A stretch of DNA of 64,000 nt from Caballeronia sordidicola (GCF_000729995.1 NZ_JNFG01000002.1:1-64000); one strand, 5' to 3'. Numbered from the stretch's first letter, positions 46,816-56,390 are shown. Notes: generated by a model from the sequence alone, not told the origin. A program made the numbers and translations.

Positions 46816-47841
46816 TCAGGTATTGCCGAAGTCGGCACGCGCGCAGTTACGGTAGTCACTGGCGGAAATACCCAGGCGCCGCTTGAAGATTTTCGCCAGC
46901 CGGGTGCCGCTGCGCATTCCGCATCGCCGCGCCACCTTATCGATCGGTAAAGTCGTGGTGATCAATAACCGGCACGCAATATCAAGGCGGGTACGCAATA
47001 AGTATTCGGAAGGCGGCATTCCGGTTTCGGCCTTGAAATGCCGGAGAAATGTGCGCTCGCCCATAGACACGCTCTGTGCAATGTCGTCGACCGTGATCGG
47101 ACGGGCGCAATGCTCTTCTATCCAGCGAGTCGCTTCCTTGATTGTTGAAGCAACGTTTGCGTTGGGCGGGTCGCCGAGCAGCGGTTCGAGCCAACGTCCG
47201 GGAAAGGGCATGAGGCGTTCGGCAATGCCCTCCGCTGTTTCATAATCGAAGTCGCTCTTGATGAGAGAGAGGGCAGTGATGACCGGCGAACCGGCATTGA
47301 CGTCAATCACCACATCGTTTCCCGGTCCCTGGATGTGCTGCCTGCCCGACGGCCGTATCGGGATGATCATGCCGCGCGCGTTGGGCAGGTCAGCGCCCTT
47401 GAGCAACAACGTGCCGTTGCCCGCCGCCTGCACCACCCGCACGGTCTGGAACACGCGCTTGAGCCACCCGGTTGTCCGGTCGTCGTTGGCCGCAGCCGAT
47501 GCACCCTCGCCTCCCGCAATGAACAAAGCGTCGTATCCGGACGGATTCGACGAGTCGACAGAGTCCGTGTCCATGCTGATGGAGTTGGAGCACTGAACGC
47601 GACCTCCCCGGCTCGATAATAAGGATATCGAATAATGTGGAGCCTGACCGTACTGAGTCGTAGCGGCCAGATTGGCGAGGTCGAAGGTCTCGACAATCAG
47701 TCCGACCTCCACGAACGAGCAGTTCTCGTAGACCAGGATGGCGATCCGCTTGTTGGTCGCGTGCCCGTGCCGACGATTCCCTTGCTCGATGGAGACTACC
47801 CGTCTTGAGTTCTCCCAGGATCTTGCAACCTCTAAGTTCAT
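46816..47841 (-). CDS. GlxA-family regulator (DJ-1/PfpI-like domain plus AraC HTH)
   Basis: The 341-residue protein has an N-terminal class I glutamine-amidotransferase-like domain (RIAILVYENCSFVEVG, DALFIAGGEGASAA; the usual catalytic Cys after the elbow is replaced in AAGNGTLLL) and a C-terminal AraC-type double HTH (TVDDIAQSVSMGERTFLRHF, PIDKVARRCGMRSGTRLAKIF). A stretch with PIRPSGRQHIQGPG links the halves. It faces the end of the polysaccharide export arm, so local control of the locus is possible but unproven. Its upstream region (47842-48082) is notably AT-rich. Confidence 0.85.
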   Translation of the reverse strand: MNLEVARSWENSRRVVSIEQGNRRHGHATNKRIAILVYENCSFVEVGLIVETFDLANLAATTQYGQAPHYSISLLSSRGGRVQCSNSISMDTDSVDSSNPSGYDALFIAGGEGASAAANDDRTTGWLKRVFQTVRVVQAAGNGTLLLKGADLPNARGMIIPIRPSGRQHIQGPGNDVVIDVNAGSPVITALSLIKSDFDYETAEGIAERLMPFPGRWLEPLLGDPPNANVASTIKEATRWIEEHCARPITVDDIAQSVSMGERTFLRHFKAETGMPPSEYLLRTRLDIACRLLITTTLPIDKVARRCGMRSGTRLAKIFKRRLGISASDYRNCARADFGNT

Positions 47842-48082
47842 TTTTTTCTCGTTAGTGTGTGCCCTAAAACCATTCTAGCTAACAAAGAAAAGCTCCTTTA
47901 CCGACTGTCTCAAAAAGGATATGTATTGTCCGAATTAGTTAAGAATATGTATCTATAATCAGAAAAAAATCGTAAATAATTGGCCATCGATAAGCAATAA
48001 GAAATCTTCTAATTTCATTGTTTATCAAGACTCAAACCACCATTCAGCTTGGTCTTAATTCATCATACTATTTGAGAAGGCA
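47842..48082. promoter_or_regulatory. AT-rich divergent gap between GlxA-type regulator and unknown gene
   Basis: About 240 bases of strongly AT-rich sequence with several A/T runs (around 47940-48010). It should contain promoters for both flanking genes. No clear palindrome or coding frame was found. The low GC is a candidate H-NS-type silencer target; that is inference. Confidence 0.45.
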
Positions 48083-49219
48083 TTGCATTCGTCTATCGTT
48101 TTGTTAACTCCAGTGATGCATCCGGCATCGATAAAAATCCTTTGCGATTCGGTAAAGGGAATTCGCTCTGTTTCGAGTGTGACCATCAAGGTGGTCGCCC
48201 CTCTTACCAGGTCTATGCAGCTATGGCGGGGTGTAGGGGTTGACAGCTTTGCGGGAGTCGAATTCATCAACGCCGAGTTGCGCGGGGGCTCGCAAAGCGC
48301 AACGCTCATCAGTTCGGCGCACCTGCTTGCGATGGTGCAACGGGCACATGCGGACAGTCATGGGGGCGCTGCCGGCAATCTTTATGTCTTCGTGGGTGTC
48401 GAGGCTTATGCCGAAGCGTTCGCCGAATGTGCGTTCGCGCTAAGGCGATGGTTCGGGCCCGCTTCCGTGTTCGCGTTGGACATGCGCCGGGAGAATCCTC
48501 AAGCGTCGCCTGTCGACAGCGAATGGAGAACGCGCCGTTCTCTTGCGTCGCGTGCGACCTTGCTTACGTTCGATTCGCGCTTCGATGCGGGGGCAGTGGG
48601 AGCGGCCGCAGTCAAAGTCAAAGTCTTACCGGACCCTCGCCGCGGTGAGGTGCCGCTCGCGGTAAGACAACGCGCTCGCGCCAGGATGAACGTGTCGGAT
48701 AACGACTTCGCGCTGGCGGTGGTCAGTGACGAGTTTTCATCTACCGGCATCGCCCGGCAAGCTGCATTAATTCGCGCATTGATGCAGGCTCCAAGCTCGC
48801 GGTTACTCATAGCTGGAGTCGGTCACGAACCGGCGGCGTGGCTCGCCGATCTGTCGGCAACATTTCCCGGGCGGGTACGGATCATGGGTGCGTGCGCCAA
48901 CGGCACGTGCGACTTCGACGCCGCCGATGTCTTGCTCATGCCGGCGGGCGCCCTCGGGGCATCGCGGTCATTGCCTTGCGCGACAGATGCTCGCGATGTG
49001 GATGAGATGTCGGCGGAGCCTGGCCATCAAATGATCGTGCTCGAAGACGACATGGGTACGCATGAGGTGGACGACTTCATTCAGGCGGTAGGTCTTCTGC
49101 CTCCGCGGGCAAGCCGTGAAGTGGAGATACTCCGCAGTGAGTTCCTCAGGACCCTGCAAGCGAAGATGAGCGTGAGGTTCGGAAGGAGTTTGTACTACGC
49201 AGTCAGGCAGCTTATTTAA
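48083..49219 (+). CDS. Unknown protein with glycosyltransferase-like (GT-B) build
   Basis: I do not recognise a named family. The 378-residue frame opens at TTG 48083; ATG 48116 is the next strong start, and the AGAAGG before 48083 is close. The N-terminus reads as a strand-helix (SSIVLLTPVMHPASIKI). A central linker (VLPDPRRGEVPLAVRQRARA) leads into a second Rossmann-like half (ALAVVSDEFSSTGI, SRLLIAGVGHEP, ADVLLMPAG). This order resembles GT4-type glycosyltransferases, but the usual E-x7-E is not evident. Being just beyond the polysaccharide locus makes a role there possible. Confidence 0.6.
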   Translation: MHSSIVLLTPVMHPASIKILCDSVKGIRSVSSVTIKVVAPLTRSMQLWRGVGVDSFAGVEFINAELRGGSQSATLISSAHLLAMVQRAHADSHGGAAGNLYVFVGVEAYAEAFAECAFALRRWFGPASVFALDMRRENPQASPVDSEWRTRRSLASRATLLTFDSRFDAGAVGAAAVKVKVLPDPRRGEVPLAVRQRARARMNVSDNDFALAVVSDEFSSTGIARQAALIRALMQAPSSRLLIAGVGHEPAAWLADLSATFPGRVRIMGACANGTCDFDAADVLLMPAGALGASRSLPCATDARDVDEMSAEPGHQMIVLEDDMGTHEVDDFIQAVGLLPPRASREVEILRSEFLRTLQAKMSVRFGRSLYYAVRQLI

Positions 49220-49452
49220 GAAGCGTCGCTGAGCGCGGCTACCCGGTGTCAGTCTGGTAGTCCAATCCACCAGGTGTTTCTCCATCCGGTCCTGTCGAGT
49301 GCATCCCTGGTATGGCCGATACGGTTTCACCAACGTCGAGTCCGGCTGACGGGGCGGGTCATCGTCGGCGGCGGCCTTCGCGTCGATCCGCGCGCGTTAC
49401 TCGCGCCCGGCGCTCCCGCTCCCTCGCGAGCTCGCATGTATAAAAGGAATCC

Positions 49453-49761
49453 ATGAACTCGCAGTTCCGTTTGTTGGGCGTGGCGTGGTACACGCAAGAG
49501 CACTACGACCGATGCCGGGCCATGTTCGTCGACGGGGAGGTGTTGCCAGCCTCGTACATGGACTGGAAAAATCAGGTCGAGCGCTTCCGTGAACGGTGTA
49601 TCCACCAGGGCATTGGCGTGATCCAGGCATATATCGACCCGAATGTGTTTCCGGATTGGTGCGTCGCCAACGGCTGCAATGCGGACGCGGACGGGCGCGA
49701 CACCTTCGCTTCCGATCTGGCAGGTCGCCTCATGATGGAACGAAGCCGCCAACGGGATTAG
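49453..49761 (+). CDS. Small conserved-looking protein of unknown function
   Basis: The 102-residue protein has a good AAAGGAA ribosome site 5 bases before its ATG. It is soluble, without signal peptide or membrane helix, and rich in aromatic and charged residues (VAWYTQEHYDRCRAMF, ASYMDWKNQVERFRERC). It has Cys at the RCRAM, RCIH and DWCVANGC positions. I recall similar short hypothetical proteins in Burkholderia but no function. It stands alone: flanking gaps exceed 200 bases on both sides. Confidence 0.65.
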   Translation: MNSQFRLLGVAWYTQEHYDRCRAMFVDGEVLPASYMDWKNQVERFRERCIHQGIGVIQAYIDPNVFPDWCVANGCNADADGRDTFASDLAGRLMMERSRQRD

Positions 49762-49962
49762 ATGCATGAGGACAGCCTTCGAAGCATGGAACGCTCGGGT
49801 AAAGATCAGGGAAGGGTATGGGCAGATGGCCCCTCGCGCGCTTCACAACGCCCCCGAACCCCCGCGCGGACCATGATGAAAAGGGCATCACGGCAGGACT
49901 GAAGAAAACGGTGCGCCACCGGAATGGCAGCGTAATATAACGTGTGCCCTACAATTCTTCCC

Positions 49963-50433
49963 ATGTCCAAAAAGCCCTCTCCCCCTCCGGCTGCTGCAGA
50001 CAGCGAGGAGTATCACTTCTCCAGGCAGATCGGCCATCTGCTGCGGCGCGCGTACCAGCGCCACGTCGCCATCTTCCAGGCGGCCATACCGGATTCCGAC
50101 CTGACCGCGGCCCAGTTCGTCACGCTATGCGCGGTGAAGGAGAAGCAATCCTGCTCGCTTAACGACATCGTCAAAGCGACGGCAATCGACCAGGCCACCA
50201 TCCGCGGCGTTGTTGAGCGTTTGAAAGCGCGTTCGCTGATCGTGGTCTCGCCCGACCCGCTCGACGGCCGCAAGCTGCTCGTGCGCACGACACCGGAAGG
50301 ACTGGCGTTGATCGACCAGACCGTGCCTTTTGCGAAGCAGGTGAGTGAGCAGACTTTTGGGGGGCTGAATCCGGCGGAGCGCGTTGCGATCGTGTATCTG
50401 TTGCGCGCCATGGCGCAGGCGGAAGATAACTGA
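49963..50433 (+). CDS. MarR-family regulator, NicR-like paralogue 1
   Basis: Start at ATG 49963 (MSKKPSPPPAAADSEE), 156 residues. The winged helix-turn-helix contains SLNDIVKATAIDQATIRGVVERL and the wing DPLDGRKLLVRTT, as in MarR proteins. By eye about half of its residues match the regulator at 61272, at the other side of the nic genes. In Pseudomonas putida NicR is a MarR-type repressor relieved by 6-hydroxynicotinate. The gene converges on the Mo-subunit gene with a 52-base gap. A degenerate operator-like stretch lies at 49939-49950. Confidence 0.85.
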   Translation: MSKKPSPPPAAADSEEYHFSRQIGHLLRRAYQRHVAIFQAAIPDSDLTAAQFVTLCAVKEKQSCSLNDIVKATAIDQATIRGVVERLKARSLIVVSPDPLDGRKLLVRTTPEGLALIDQTVPFAKQVSEQTFGGLNPAERVAIVYLLRAMAQAEDN

Positions 50434-50485
50434 GCCGTATGTGCCTGTAGCTCCGTATAAACGCCTACAGGCCACTGCTACGCGC

Positions 50486-52756
50486 TCATCGATGCTCGGC
50501 AGGCGCGAGCGCAGCGGCGGCCTGCAGCGTCGCCCTGACAGCGTCTGGCGTGAAGGGCGGCGCGCGGAACCGTACGCCAGTTGCATCGAATAACGCATTG
50601 GAGATAGCGGGCGCACCGGGGAGCGAAGCGGACTCGCCGGCGCCGAGCGGCGGCTCGCCTTGCCGGTCCACCAGCACCACGTCCACGGGGGGCAGTTCGG
50701 GGAATGTCAGGATCGGATAGCTGCCCCATTCCTTGCTTGCGACCAGACCGTCGGTGAAGCGCACACGCTCTTTCATCGTGCGGCTCAGGGTCTGGATCAC
50801 GTTGCCATGGATCTGATGGCGCACCCCGTCCGGATTGATCACGGTGCCCGTGTCCTGACCGACCGTCACGCGCGTGATGCGGATTTCCCCGCTGACGGTA
50901 TCGACTTCCAGATCGACGATCCACACCGACCAGGCCGCACCGAAACCGGGAAAGCGGCTATGCACATATCGTGCATAAGCCACGCCGCGTCCTTGAAGTA
51001 CACGTTCGCCGGTTTCCCGTGCTGGACGGCGTCCGGCACGGGCTTGCCAGCCTGCGCGTTCCGCGACTGCCTCAAGCAACGCCACCGCCCGCTCGTCCTC
51101 GAGATGACGCAACCGGAAAGCCAGGGGATCGGCGCCGGTCTCGAACGCGAGTTCATCGATGAATACATCATGGGCGAAGGAGTTCGGCAGTGCAGATACC
51201 CCTCTGAACCACGATGCCCTGACCAGCGGCGCCAGGTCATGGCAAACGAAACGGCGATGCGCGAAAGTGTAGGGCGACACCGCGGTCCGGTCGCCCATTT
51301 CAAAGACGCGCGGTTCCGCCGGCGTCGCGCCGGTAAGCAGAAGGGCGAGCAGGGGCGCGTCGTTCGACGGATAGCGCGAGGCGAACGAATAACCCAGCGT
51401 GTCGCCGCTACGGGACACCGTGCCGGTCACATCCACGACTTGCGCCGTGCCCTTGGGCTCCCACTGATGTTCGTCCGCGCGTGATAGCTGGACCCGCACC
51501 GGCTGACCCATCGCACGTGAGAGCAAAAGCGCATCGCCCGCGACGTCGTCGGCGCAATTGCGGCCATAACATCCGGAGGCCTCCATACGGACGATATCGA
51601 TATCAGCTTCGTCTCGCTCGACCAGACGCGACAAGTCGTAGCGCAAGGTCTGCGGGTTCTGCGTGCCCGACCATACCGTGATGCGTCCGTCCTGATAGTC
51701 CGCGAGGGCGCAGGACGGCCCGATCGAGCCGTGCATCTGATACGGCCATACATAGCTGCGTGTCAGCGTGGTCGTCCCAGGCTGTCCCTGCACACTCTCC
51801 ACGTCGCCTTCTTCCAGCAGCAGGCGGCGCTGGGCCGGAGCTTGGGTGATGGCCTCTGCTGGGTCATCGAGAGACTGGAGCGGCGGCAGCGGGCGCCACC
51901 GGACGCGTAGCGCACGCGCTGCGCGGATCGCTTGTTCCTCCCGCTCCGCCACCACCCCGACGAAGTCGCCGATGACAACCACGCCACGCACGCCCGGCAA
52001 CGTATCGACCGATGAACGGTCCACGTCGATCAGCGTCTTGCCGACGAACGCTCCGCAATCGTGTCCTGCATACGGTGGCCGCACGACGCGCCCGTGCAGC
52101 ATGCCGGGCACACGCATGTCGTGGACGAAGGTTAGGGTGCCGGTGGCCTTGGCGGGCAGATCGACGCGCGGGGTTGGCCGCCCGACAATCCGGTAGGTCG
52201 ACGGGTCTTTTACCGCGACCGATGAGTCGATGGGAAGCGAGATCCGTTGCCCCTGGAGCAGCTCGTCGAAGCCGATGCGGGTCTTGTCCGGGGCAATGAC
52301 ATAACCGTCGTCGGTGGCAAGGCGGGCGGCATCGATACCCCAGCGTTGCGCCGCGAGCCCGATCAACACGAGGCGCGCTTGCGCCGCAGCAAACCTGAGC
52401 GGCACGGCGGATATCTGGATGGTCGCGCTCGCGATGGTCGGCCCCTGATTGGGCACCTGGGCGGAGTCGCCGAGGATCATCGCGACGCGCGGGGCCGGCA
52501 CGTCGAGTTCTTCCGCCACGATCTGCGCGAGCGACGTGCGGATGCCTGTGCCAAGATCGACGTGGCCGTTGAACGCCAGGATGCGGCCGTCGTCCAGTAT
52601 CGCGACGAAAATTTCCGGCGAGTCCTGAACGTAGGAAGACCCGCTGCCCGGTTGCCCGGGCGCGGGTTTGACCGGCGCGAGGGGCTGCCTGACGATGGTC
52701 AGGCAGCCGTTGAGCGCGAGCAGTTCACCTCGGGTGAGCGCTGCTGCTGTAGGCAT
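50486..52756 (-). CDS. Nicotinate dehydrogenase Mo-cofactor subunit (stand-alone NicB catalytic part)
   Basis: Start at ATG 52756 (MPTAAALTRGELLALNG), 756 residues. It corresponds to the molybdopterin part of NicB: FNGHVDLGTGIRTSLAQI, VPNQGPTIASATIQIS, VHDMRVPGMLHGRVVRPPYA, GCYGRN (395-400), WFRGVSALPN, the DTGTVINPDGVRHQIHGNVI Moco contacts and the catalytic Glu E708 (GAGESAS). It stops at RFRAPPFTPD plus a short tail, exactly where P. putida NicB continues into cytochrome domains. It is the last gene of the minus operon after nicF (144-base gap). It hydroxylates nicotinate at C6, or a closely related ring. Confidence 0.85.
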   Translation of the reverse strand: MPTAAALTRGELLALNGCLTIVRQPLAPVKPAPGQPGSGSSYVQDSPEIFVAILDDGRILAFNGHVDLGTGIRTSLAQIVAEELDVPAPRVAMILGDSAQVPNQGPTIASATIQISAVPLRFAAAQARLVLIGLAAQRWGIDAARLATDDGYVIAPDKTRIGFDELLQGQRISLPIDSSVAVKDPSTYRIVGRPTPRVDLPAKATGTLTFVHDMRVPGMLHGRVVRPPYAGHDCGAFVGKTLIDVDRSSVDTLPGVRGVVVIGDFVGVVAEREEQAIRAARALRVRWRPLPPLQSLDDPAEAITQAPAQRRLLLEEGDVESVQGQPGTTTLTRSYVWPYQMHGSIGPSCALADYQDGRITVWSGTQNPQTLRYDLSRLVERDEADIDIVRMEASGCYGRNCADDVAGDALLLSRAMGQPVRVQLSRADEHQWEPKGTAQVVDVTGTVSRSGDTLGYSFASRYPSNDAPLLALLLTGATPAEPRVFEMGDRTAVSPYTFAHRRFVCHDLAPLVRASWFRGVSALPNSFAHDVFIDELAFETGADPLAFRLRHLEDERAVALLEAVAERAGWQARAGRRPARETGERVLQGRGVAYARYVHSRFPGFGAAWSVWIVDLEVDTVSGEIRITRVTVGQDTGTVINPDGVRHQIHGNVIQTLSRTMKERVRFTDGLVASKEWGSYPILTFPELPPVDVVLVDRQGEPPLGAGESASLPGAPAISNALFDATGVRFRAPPFTPDAVRATLQAAAALAPAEHR

Positions 52757-52900
52757 GATGGTTTCCGAAAACGCAGCTTTTATTCGACTACACCGCTTCC
52801 AACGTTTGACGTCAACGACTAGCTTCAAGTCCAACGATACGCTTTCGCATCGCGAACACCAAGAGGCAACCCGCGAGAGTGTTTCCTGGAAATCCTGCGC

Positions 52901-53545
52901 TCAGGCCCGGCGTTGTTCTATCGTCGCAAGGGCTTCATCGAGCGTCATGACAGCGGCATATTTTTGTTGCATGTCGAAGAGATTCGCATCGTGCGGACCG
53001 ATCGCCCTATCGCCGACGCAATCGGACACAACCAGCGGACGGAAACCATGCGACATCGCATCGACCACGCTTGCGCGCACGCATCCGCTCGTGACCGCAC
53101 CGGCCACGATCAAGGTCTGCACTGCACGCTGCGATAACCACGGCGCGAGTTGCGTGCCGAAGAACGCGGAGGGCACGGTCTTGCGCACGACCAACTCGCC
53201 CGGTGCAGGCGTCAACTCAGGCACGATCGCGCTGTTCGGATGATCTTCGGTAAGCGTCGCCATGCCCGGCACTTTCAGTGAAAACACGTTGTCGTCGCTG
53301 CCGTCGGCCGCGTAAACAATCCGGCTATGCGCAACCGGCCAGCCATGCCGGCGCGCAGCCGCCAGCAGGTGCACCGTCCGTTCGATAGCCGGCGCAATGT
53401 TGCCGCCGCCGAAGGTCTTGGGGTCCGCGAAGCCGACCACGAAGTCGACAATCAGCAAGCCGATATTGCCTTGCACCGGCAACGGTGTGCCAAATCCCTG
53501 CTGTTTGTACACGCCCGATTCGGCGTGGCTCTGGATGTCGCTCAT
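52901..53545 (-). CDS. nicF: Maleamate amidohydrolase (isochorismatase family)
   Basis: The 214-residue cysteine hydrolase has the triad D34 (LIVDFVVGF), K122 (RKTVPSAF) and C155 (GAVTSGCVRASV), with the cis-peptide before C155 typical of the family. It hydrolyses maleamate to maleate and ammonia in nicotinate degradation. It follows nicX by 25 bases. Nicotinamidase is the main alternative, but the nic neighbours decide. Confidence 0.9.
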   Translation of the reverse strand: MSDIQSHAESGVYKQQGFGTPLPVQGNIGLLIVDFVVGFADPKTFGGGNIAPAIERTVHLLAAARRHGWPVAHSRIVYAADGSDDNVFSLKVPGMATLTEDHPNSAIVPELTPAPGELVVRKTVPSAFFGTQLAPWLSQRAVQTLIVAGAVTSGCVRASVVDAMSHGFRPLVVSDCVGDRAIGPHDANLFDMQQKYAAVMTLDEALATIEQRRA

Positions 53546-53570
53546 TCAGATTACTCCAAGGGGTCAGGTT

Positions 53571-54605
53571 CTATCGGTCCATCACCACGCCATCGCGGAC
53601 CACGGCTTCGCCATCGAGCGTCACGTCGCAATGGCGCAGCGGGATGTCGATGTGACACGTCGTCGTGCGTTTGCCGCCCGCTTCGTTATTCGGCCCAAGC
53701 GAAAACAGGAAGTTGCCTTCGAACGCGCGTGCATCCATGCCGATGGTTGCCTCGCGGTCGTACAGGCCGAGCGTGGACCAGCGTGCGCGAGGCTGCAAAC
53801 CCCATCCGATATGCGAGATCGCATAGCCTTCGGGATCGTTGAACGAGGCCATATAGTCGCTTAGCAAGTCTGCATCTACACCACCATCGATGCGCGTCGC
53901 GTAACCGTTTTCCACGGTCAGCGTAATCGGATCGTTCACGTATTTTTTTTGCGGCAGCAGGATGTCGCCGCGATCAATCACGATCTGGCCGCTCGCTTGT
54001 CCTTCGTTCGGGAAGGTCAGCACAAAACCGCTTGGCCAGTGATCCCAGCGGCCAGGTTCATCGACGAAACCGTACTCGGAGATTGCAGGGAATTCGCCCA
54101 GCGGACACACGAGTTCCGTGCCCGCTTTCGACTTGACGCGCATTTCTCGCGATGCCTTGATCCGCTCGGCCGCCGCCCGCACGCGCGTGCGATCGGCCTC
54201 GGTCGGCACGAGGCGCGCGAGCACTTCGGGTGGCTCAACCGCGAGCAGGATCTTCGTGCCGGTCGCGAGGATCTCGTGCTGCTCGGGCGAGAACAACAAG
54301 GTCATCAGGTCGAGCACGAGATCGCTCGCCTTCAACGCGGCGATAGCGGCCAGGTTGCCGGTGAGAGGCGTGGTGCCGAGATACGCGAGCGAGTCGCGGC
54401 TCAGCGCCTTTTCTCCGTTTACCGGCAACAGGTCCAGCCGGTTGACGATCGCGCCCATCGATTGCGTGGCGATCAGGGCGCTTGAAAGCGTTTGCGGATG
54501 CGTGGACGCGCTGGTGAGGATGGTGACGGTCTGGCCGGCCTGCAGCTTCGACAACGTCAGTACCTGCTTCCATGCGGCGATCATTTCGTAATCGCTGATT
54601 GGCAT
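53571..54605 (-). CDS. nicX: 2,5-dihydroxypyridine 5,6-dioxygenase
   Basis: The 344-residue protein has the iron ligands known for NicX at the same numbers: H265 (ISHIGWG), H318 and D320 (CHIDIP). An AGGAG ribosome site precedes the ATG. It opens the ring of 2,5-dihydroxypyridine to N-formylmaleamate using Fe(II) and O2. Fold and motifs resemble M29 aminopeptidases, to which this dioxygenase family is related. It sits between nicD and nicF. Confidence 0.93.
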   Translation of the reverse strand: MPISDYEMIAAWKQVLTLSKLQAGQTVTILTSASTHPQTLSSALIATQSMGAIVNRLDLLPVNGEKALSRDSLAYLGTTPLTGNLAAIAALKASDLVLDLMTLLFSPEQHEILATGTKILLAVEPPEVLARLVPTEADRTRVRAAAERIKASREMRVKSKAGTELVCPLGEFPAISEYGFVDEPGRWDHWPSGFVLTFPNEGQASGQIVIDRGDILLPQKKYVNDPITLTVENGYATRIDGGVDADLLSDYMASFNDPEGYAISHIGWGLQPRARWSTLGLYDREATIGMDARAFEGNFLFSLGPNNEAGGKRTTTCHIDIPLRHCDVTLDGEAVVRDGVVMDR

Positions 54606-54664
54606 GTTGACTCCTGAAGAATGAGTGTCAGTGTCGGCTAGTCTTGGGTCGTTTGTGCCGGACC

Positions 54665-55492
54665 TTAGACGAGCTTTGCGCCGAGGAAATCGCCGAACGC
54701 TTCATAGAAGCCGGCTTCGTTGTCCCACGGAATCATGTGTCCGGCATCCGGCACGCGGGTATGCAGCAGTCCCGGTGCGAGTGTCTGCATCTCCTGCACG
54801 TCTTCGTCGAGCACCACGTCGCCGCGCGCGGCCGTGATCAGAAGCGAAGGCACGCGAAGCAGGGGCAGGTCGGCGTGGATGTCATCGGTATGAAAGCCTT
54901 CGAACGATGTCAGCATGCCGCGTTCATCGCAGGTATGCAGCCATTGTGCGCGCACGCGCAACTGCTCTTCAGTCCAGGTCGGACAGAAAGTGCGCATGCC
55001 GTCGGCGTCAATGCCTTTCAAAGCGAGGCGGATCGAATCGACATACCAGGGCAGCTTTGCCGGATACGCGCGGCGGCCCGGACCGGACACGGGCGGGTCG
55101 ACCAGCACCGTGCGCGTCAGGCCCTTCGGCGCGCTGCGGGCAGCACGGATCGCGATGCGGGCGCCCATGGAATGGCCGACGAGCGCATAGTGTTCAAGGC
55201 CAAGCGCTTCAGCGAGCGCGATGACGTCGGCGGCTTGCGCGTCGAGGCTGTAGTCGAGCGTCGGCGATGCTTCGGACAAACCGCGACCGCGTACATCGAG
55301 CACGTAGGTATCGAACTGGCGGCCAAGCGTCTCGCCGACAAAGCCCCACGTGACGGCCGGGCTGGTAATGCCAGGAATCACGATCACGGCGGGACGGCCG
55401 GCACGCACGCCCTCTTTGCCGCCGTAGCGCAGGTAATGCTGGCGAATGCCGTTAGCGTTGACGTTCGCGCCGTAGAGAAAAGTTGTGGTCAT
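54665..55492 (-). CDS. nicD: N-formylmaleamate deformylase (alpha/beta hydrolase)
   Basis: The 275-residue alpha/beta hydrolase has the nucleophile S108 (VGHSMGAR), the acid D132 (TVLVDPPV) and H252 (DAGHMIPW). The oxyanion segment is VIVIPGITSPAVTW. It releases formate from N-formylmaleamate, giving maleamate for NicF. Length and context match NicD; alone it could be any alpha/beta hydrolase. Confidence 0.88.
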   Translation of the reverse strand: MTTTFLYGANVNANGIRQHYLRYGGKEGVRAGRPAVIVIPGITSPAVTWGFVGETLGRQFDTYVLDVRGRGLSEASPTLDYSLDAQAADVIALAEALGLEHYALVGHSMGARIAIRAARSAPKGLTRTVLVDPPVSGPGRRAYPAKLPWYVDSIRLALKGIDADGMRTFCPTWTEEQLRVRAQWLHTCDERGMLTSFEGFHTDDIHADLPLLRVPSLLITAARGDVVLDEDVQEMQTLAPGLLHTRVPDAGHMIPWDNEAGFYEAFGDFLGAKLV

Positions 55493-55534
55493 CGCGGAGT
55501 CCGTGAGTGAATCGAAAGCGATCAGTAAGTGTGG

Positions 55535-56287
55535 TTAATAAGCGCCGGAGAGAAGCGCACCCGCGCCCGGCACCACACGTTCGAGATCCAGCTCGCGCAG
55601 CATGGCGTAAGTTGTGGCAATGGCAGCGGTAATGACCGGCTTGCCCGTCATTGCCTCGACTTGCGGCACTGCGGCAAGCGATGGCATCTGCACGCAGGCC
55701 GACAAGACGATTGCATCGACGTCCTGATAGGGCAGGGTTTTCACGATGTCCGGCAGCAGGCGCGGGTCGTGGCGGCCGACATCCAGGTTGTCGGGAATCT
55801 CGAGCGCCCGATAGGCGACGACTTCGAAACCCTCATTGCGGATGTAGTCCACGACCAGTTCGGTCAGCGGTTTCATATAGGGCGCCACCACCACGATGCG
55901 TTTCGCTCCGATGACCTTCAATGCTTCGACAAGCGCGCCCGCGCTGGTGATGACCGGCGCGGCGCCGCCGTTCTCCACGGTGCGCTCGTGCAGCCGCTTC
56001 TGCGACACACGGTGGTAGCCATGTCCCATCGCCATGATTGCAACGAGGCACGCATAACCGAGCACGTCCACGCGCGCGTCGCTGAGTTCCAGCGCGCAGC
56101 GGTCCGATTCCGCGTCCATGGCCGCAAGCTCCTCCTTGACCACCTTCTTCATGCGCATGCGGCTGGAATGAAACGTGAAACGCTCCGGGCGGATGCTCTG
56201 GCGGGCGAGCAGCATGGCCGGGATTTCGGTTTCCATCGTCGTGTTCGAGCTCGGCACGATCTGGCCGATGCGAAAGGTCTTGGTCAT
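55535..56287 (-). CDS. nicE: Maleate cis-trans isomerase (Asp/Glu racemase superfamily)
   Basis: Start at ATG 56287 (MTKTFRIGQIVPSSNTTME), 250 residues; a longer frame to 56401 would run across the promoter region. The two catalytic Cys are C80 (GYACLVAIM) and C198 (LSACVQMPS), with N15 in SSNTTMETE. It converts maleate to fumarate, the end of the pathway. It is the first gene of the minus nic operon. Confidence 0.93.
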   Translation of the reverse strand: MTKTFRIGQIVPSSNTTMETEIPAMLLARQSIRPERFTFHSSRMRMKKVVKEELAAMDAESDRCALELSDARVDVLGYACLVAIMAMGHGYHRVSQKRLHERTVENGGAAPVITSAGALVEALKVIGAKRIVVVAPYMKPLTELVVDYIRNEGFEVVAYRALEIPDNLDVGRHDPRLLPDIVKTLPYQDVDAIVLSACVQMPSLAAVPQVEAMTGKPVITAAIATTYAMLRELDLERVVPGAGALLSGAY

Positions 56288-56377
56288 CTGGTCGACTCCG
56301 TATGTGGTTGTCTTGGGCCGCCCGCAGCGGCGTTGTTGGTCTGGCAAATGCTGCAGCAATTTGATTCGATAAAGTCT

Positions 56378-56390
56378 AGTGTACACATTG
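56378..56390 (-). promoter_or_regulatory. Candidate NicR operator, nicE side
   Basis: AGTGTACACATTG is the exact reverse complement of the copy at 56531-56543. Its core GTGTACAC is an 8-base palindrome, as MarR-type repressors prefer, and it overlaps the proposed nicE -10. Inferred to bind the MarR regulators encoded on either side. Confidence 0.55.

Noticed and set aside
53571..54605. Reading the NicX gene as an M29 aminopeptidase
   Set aside because: H265, H318 and D320 match the iron ligands of NicX and all neighbours are nicotinate-pathway genes.
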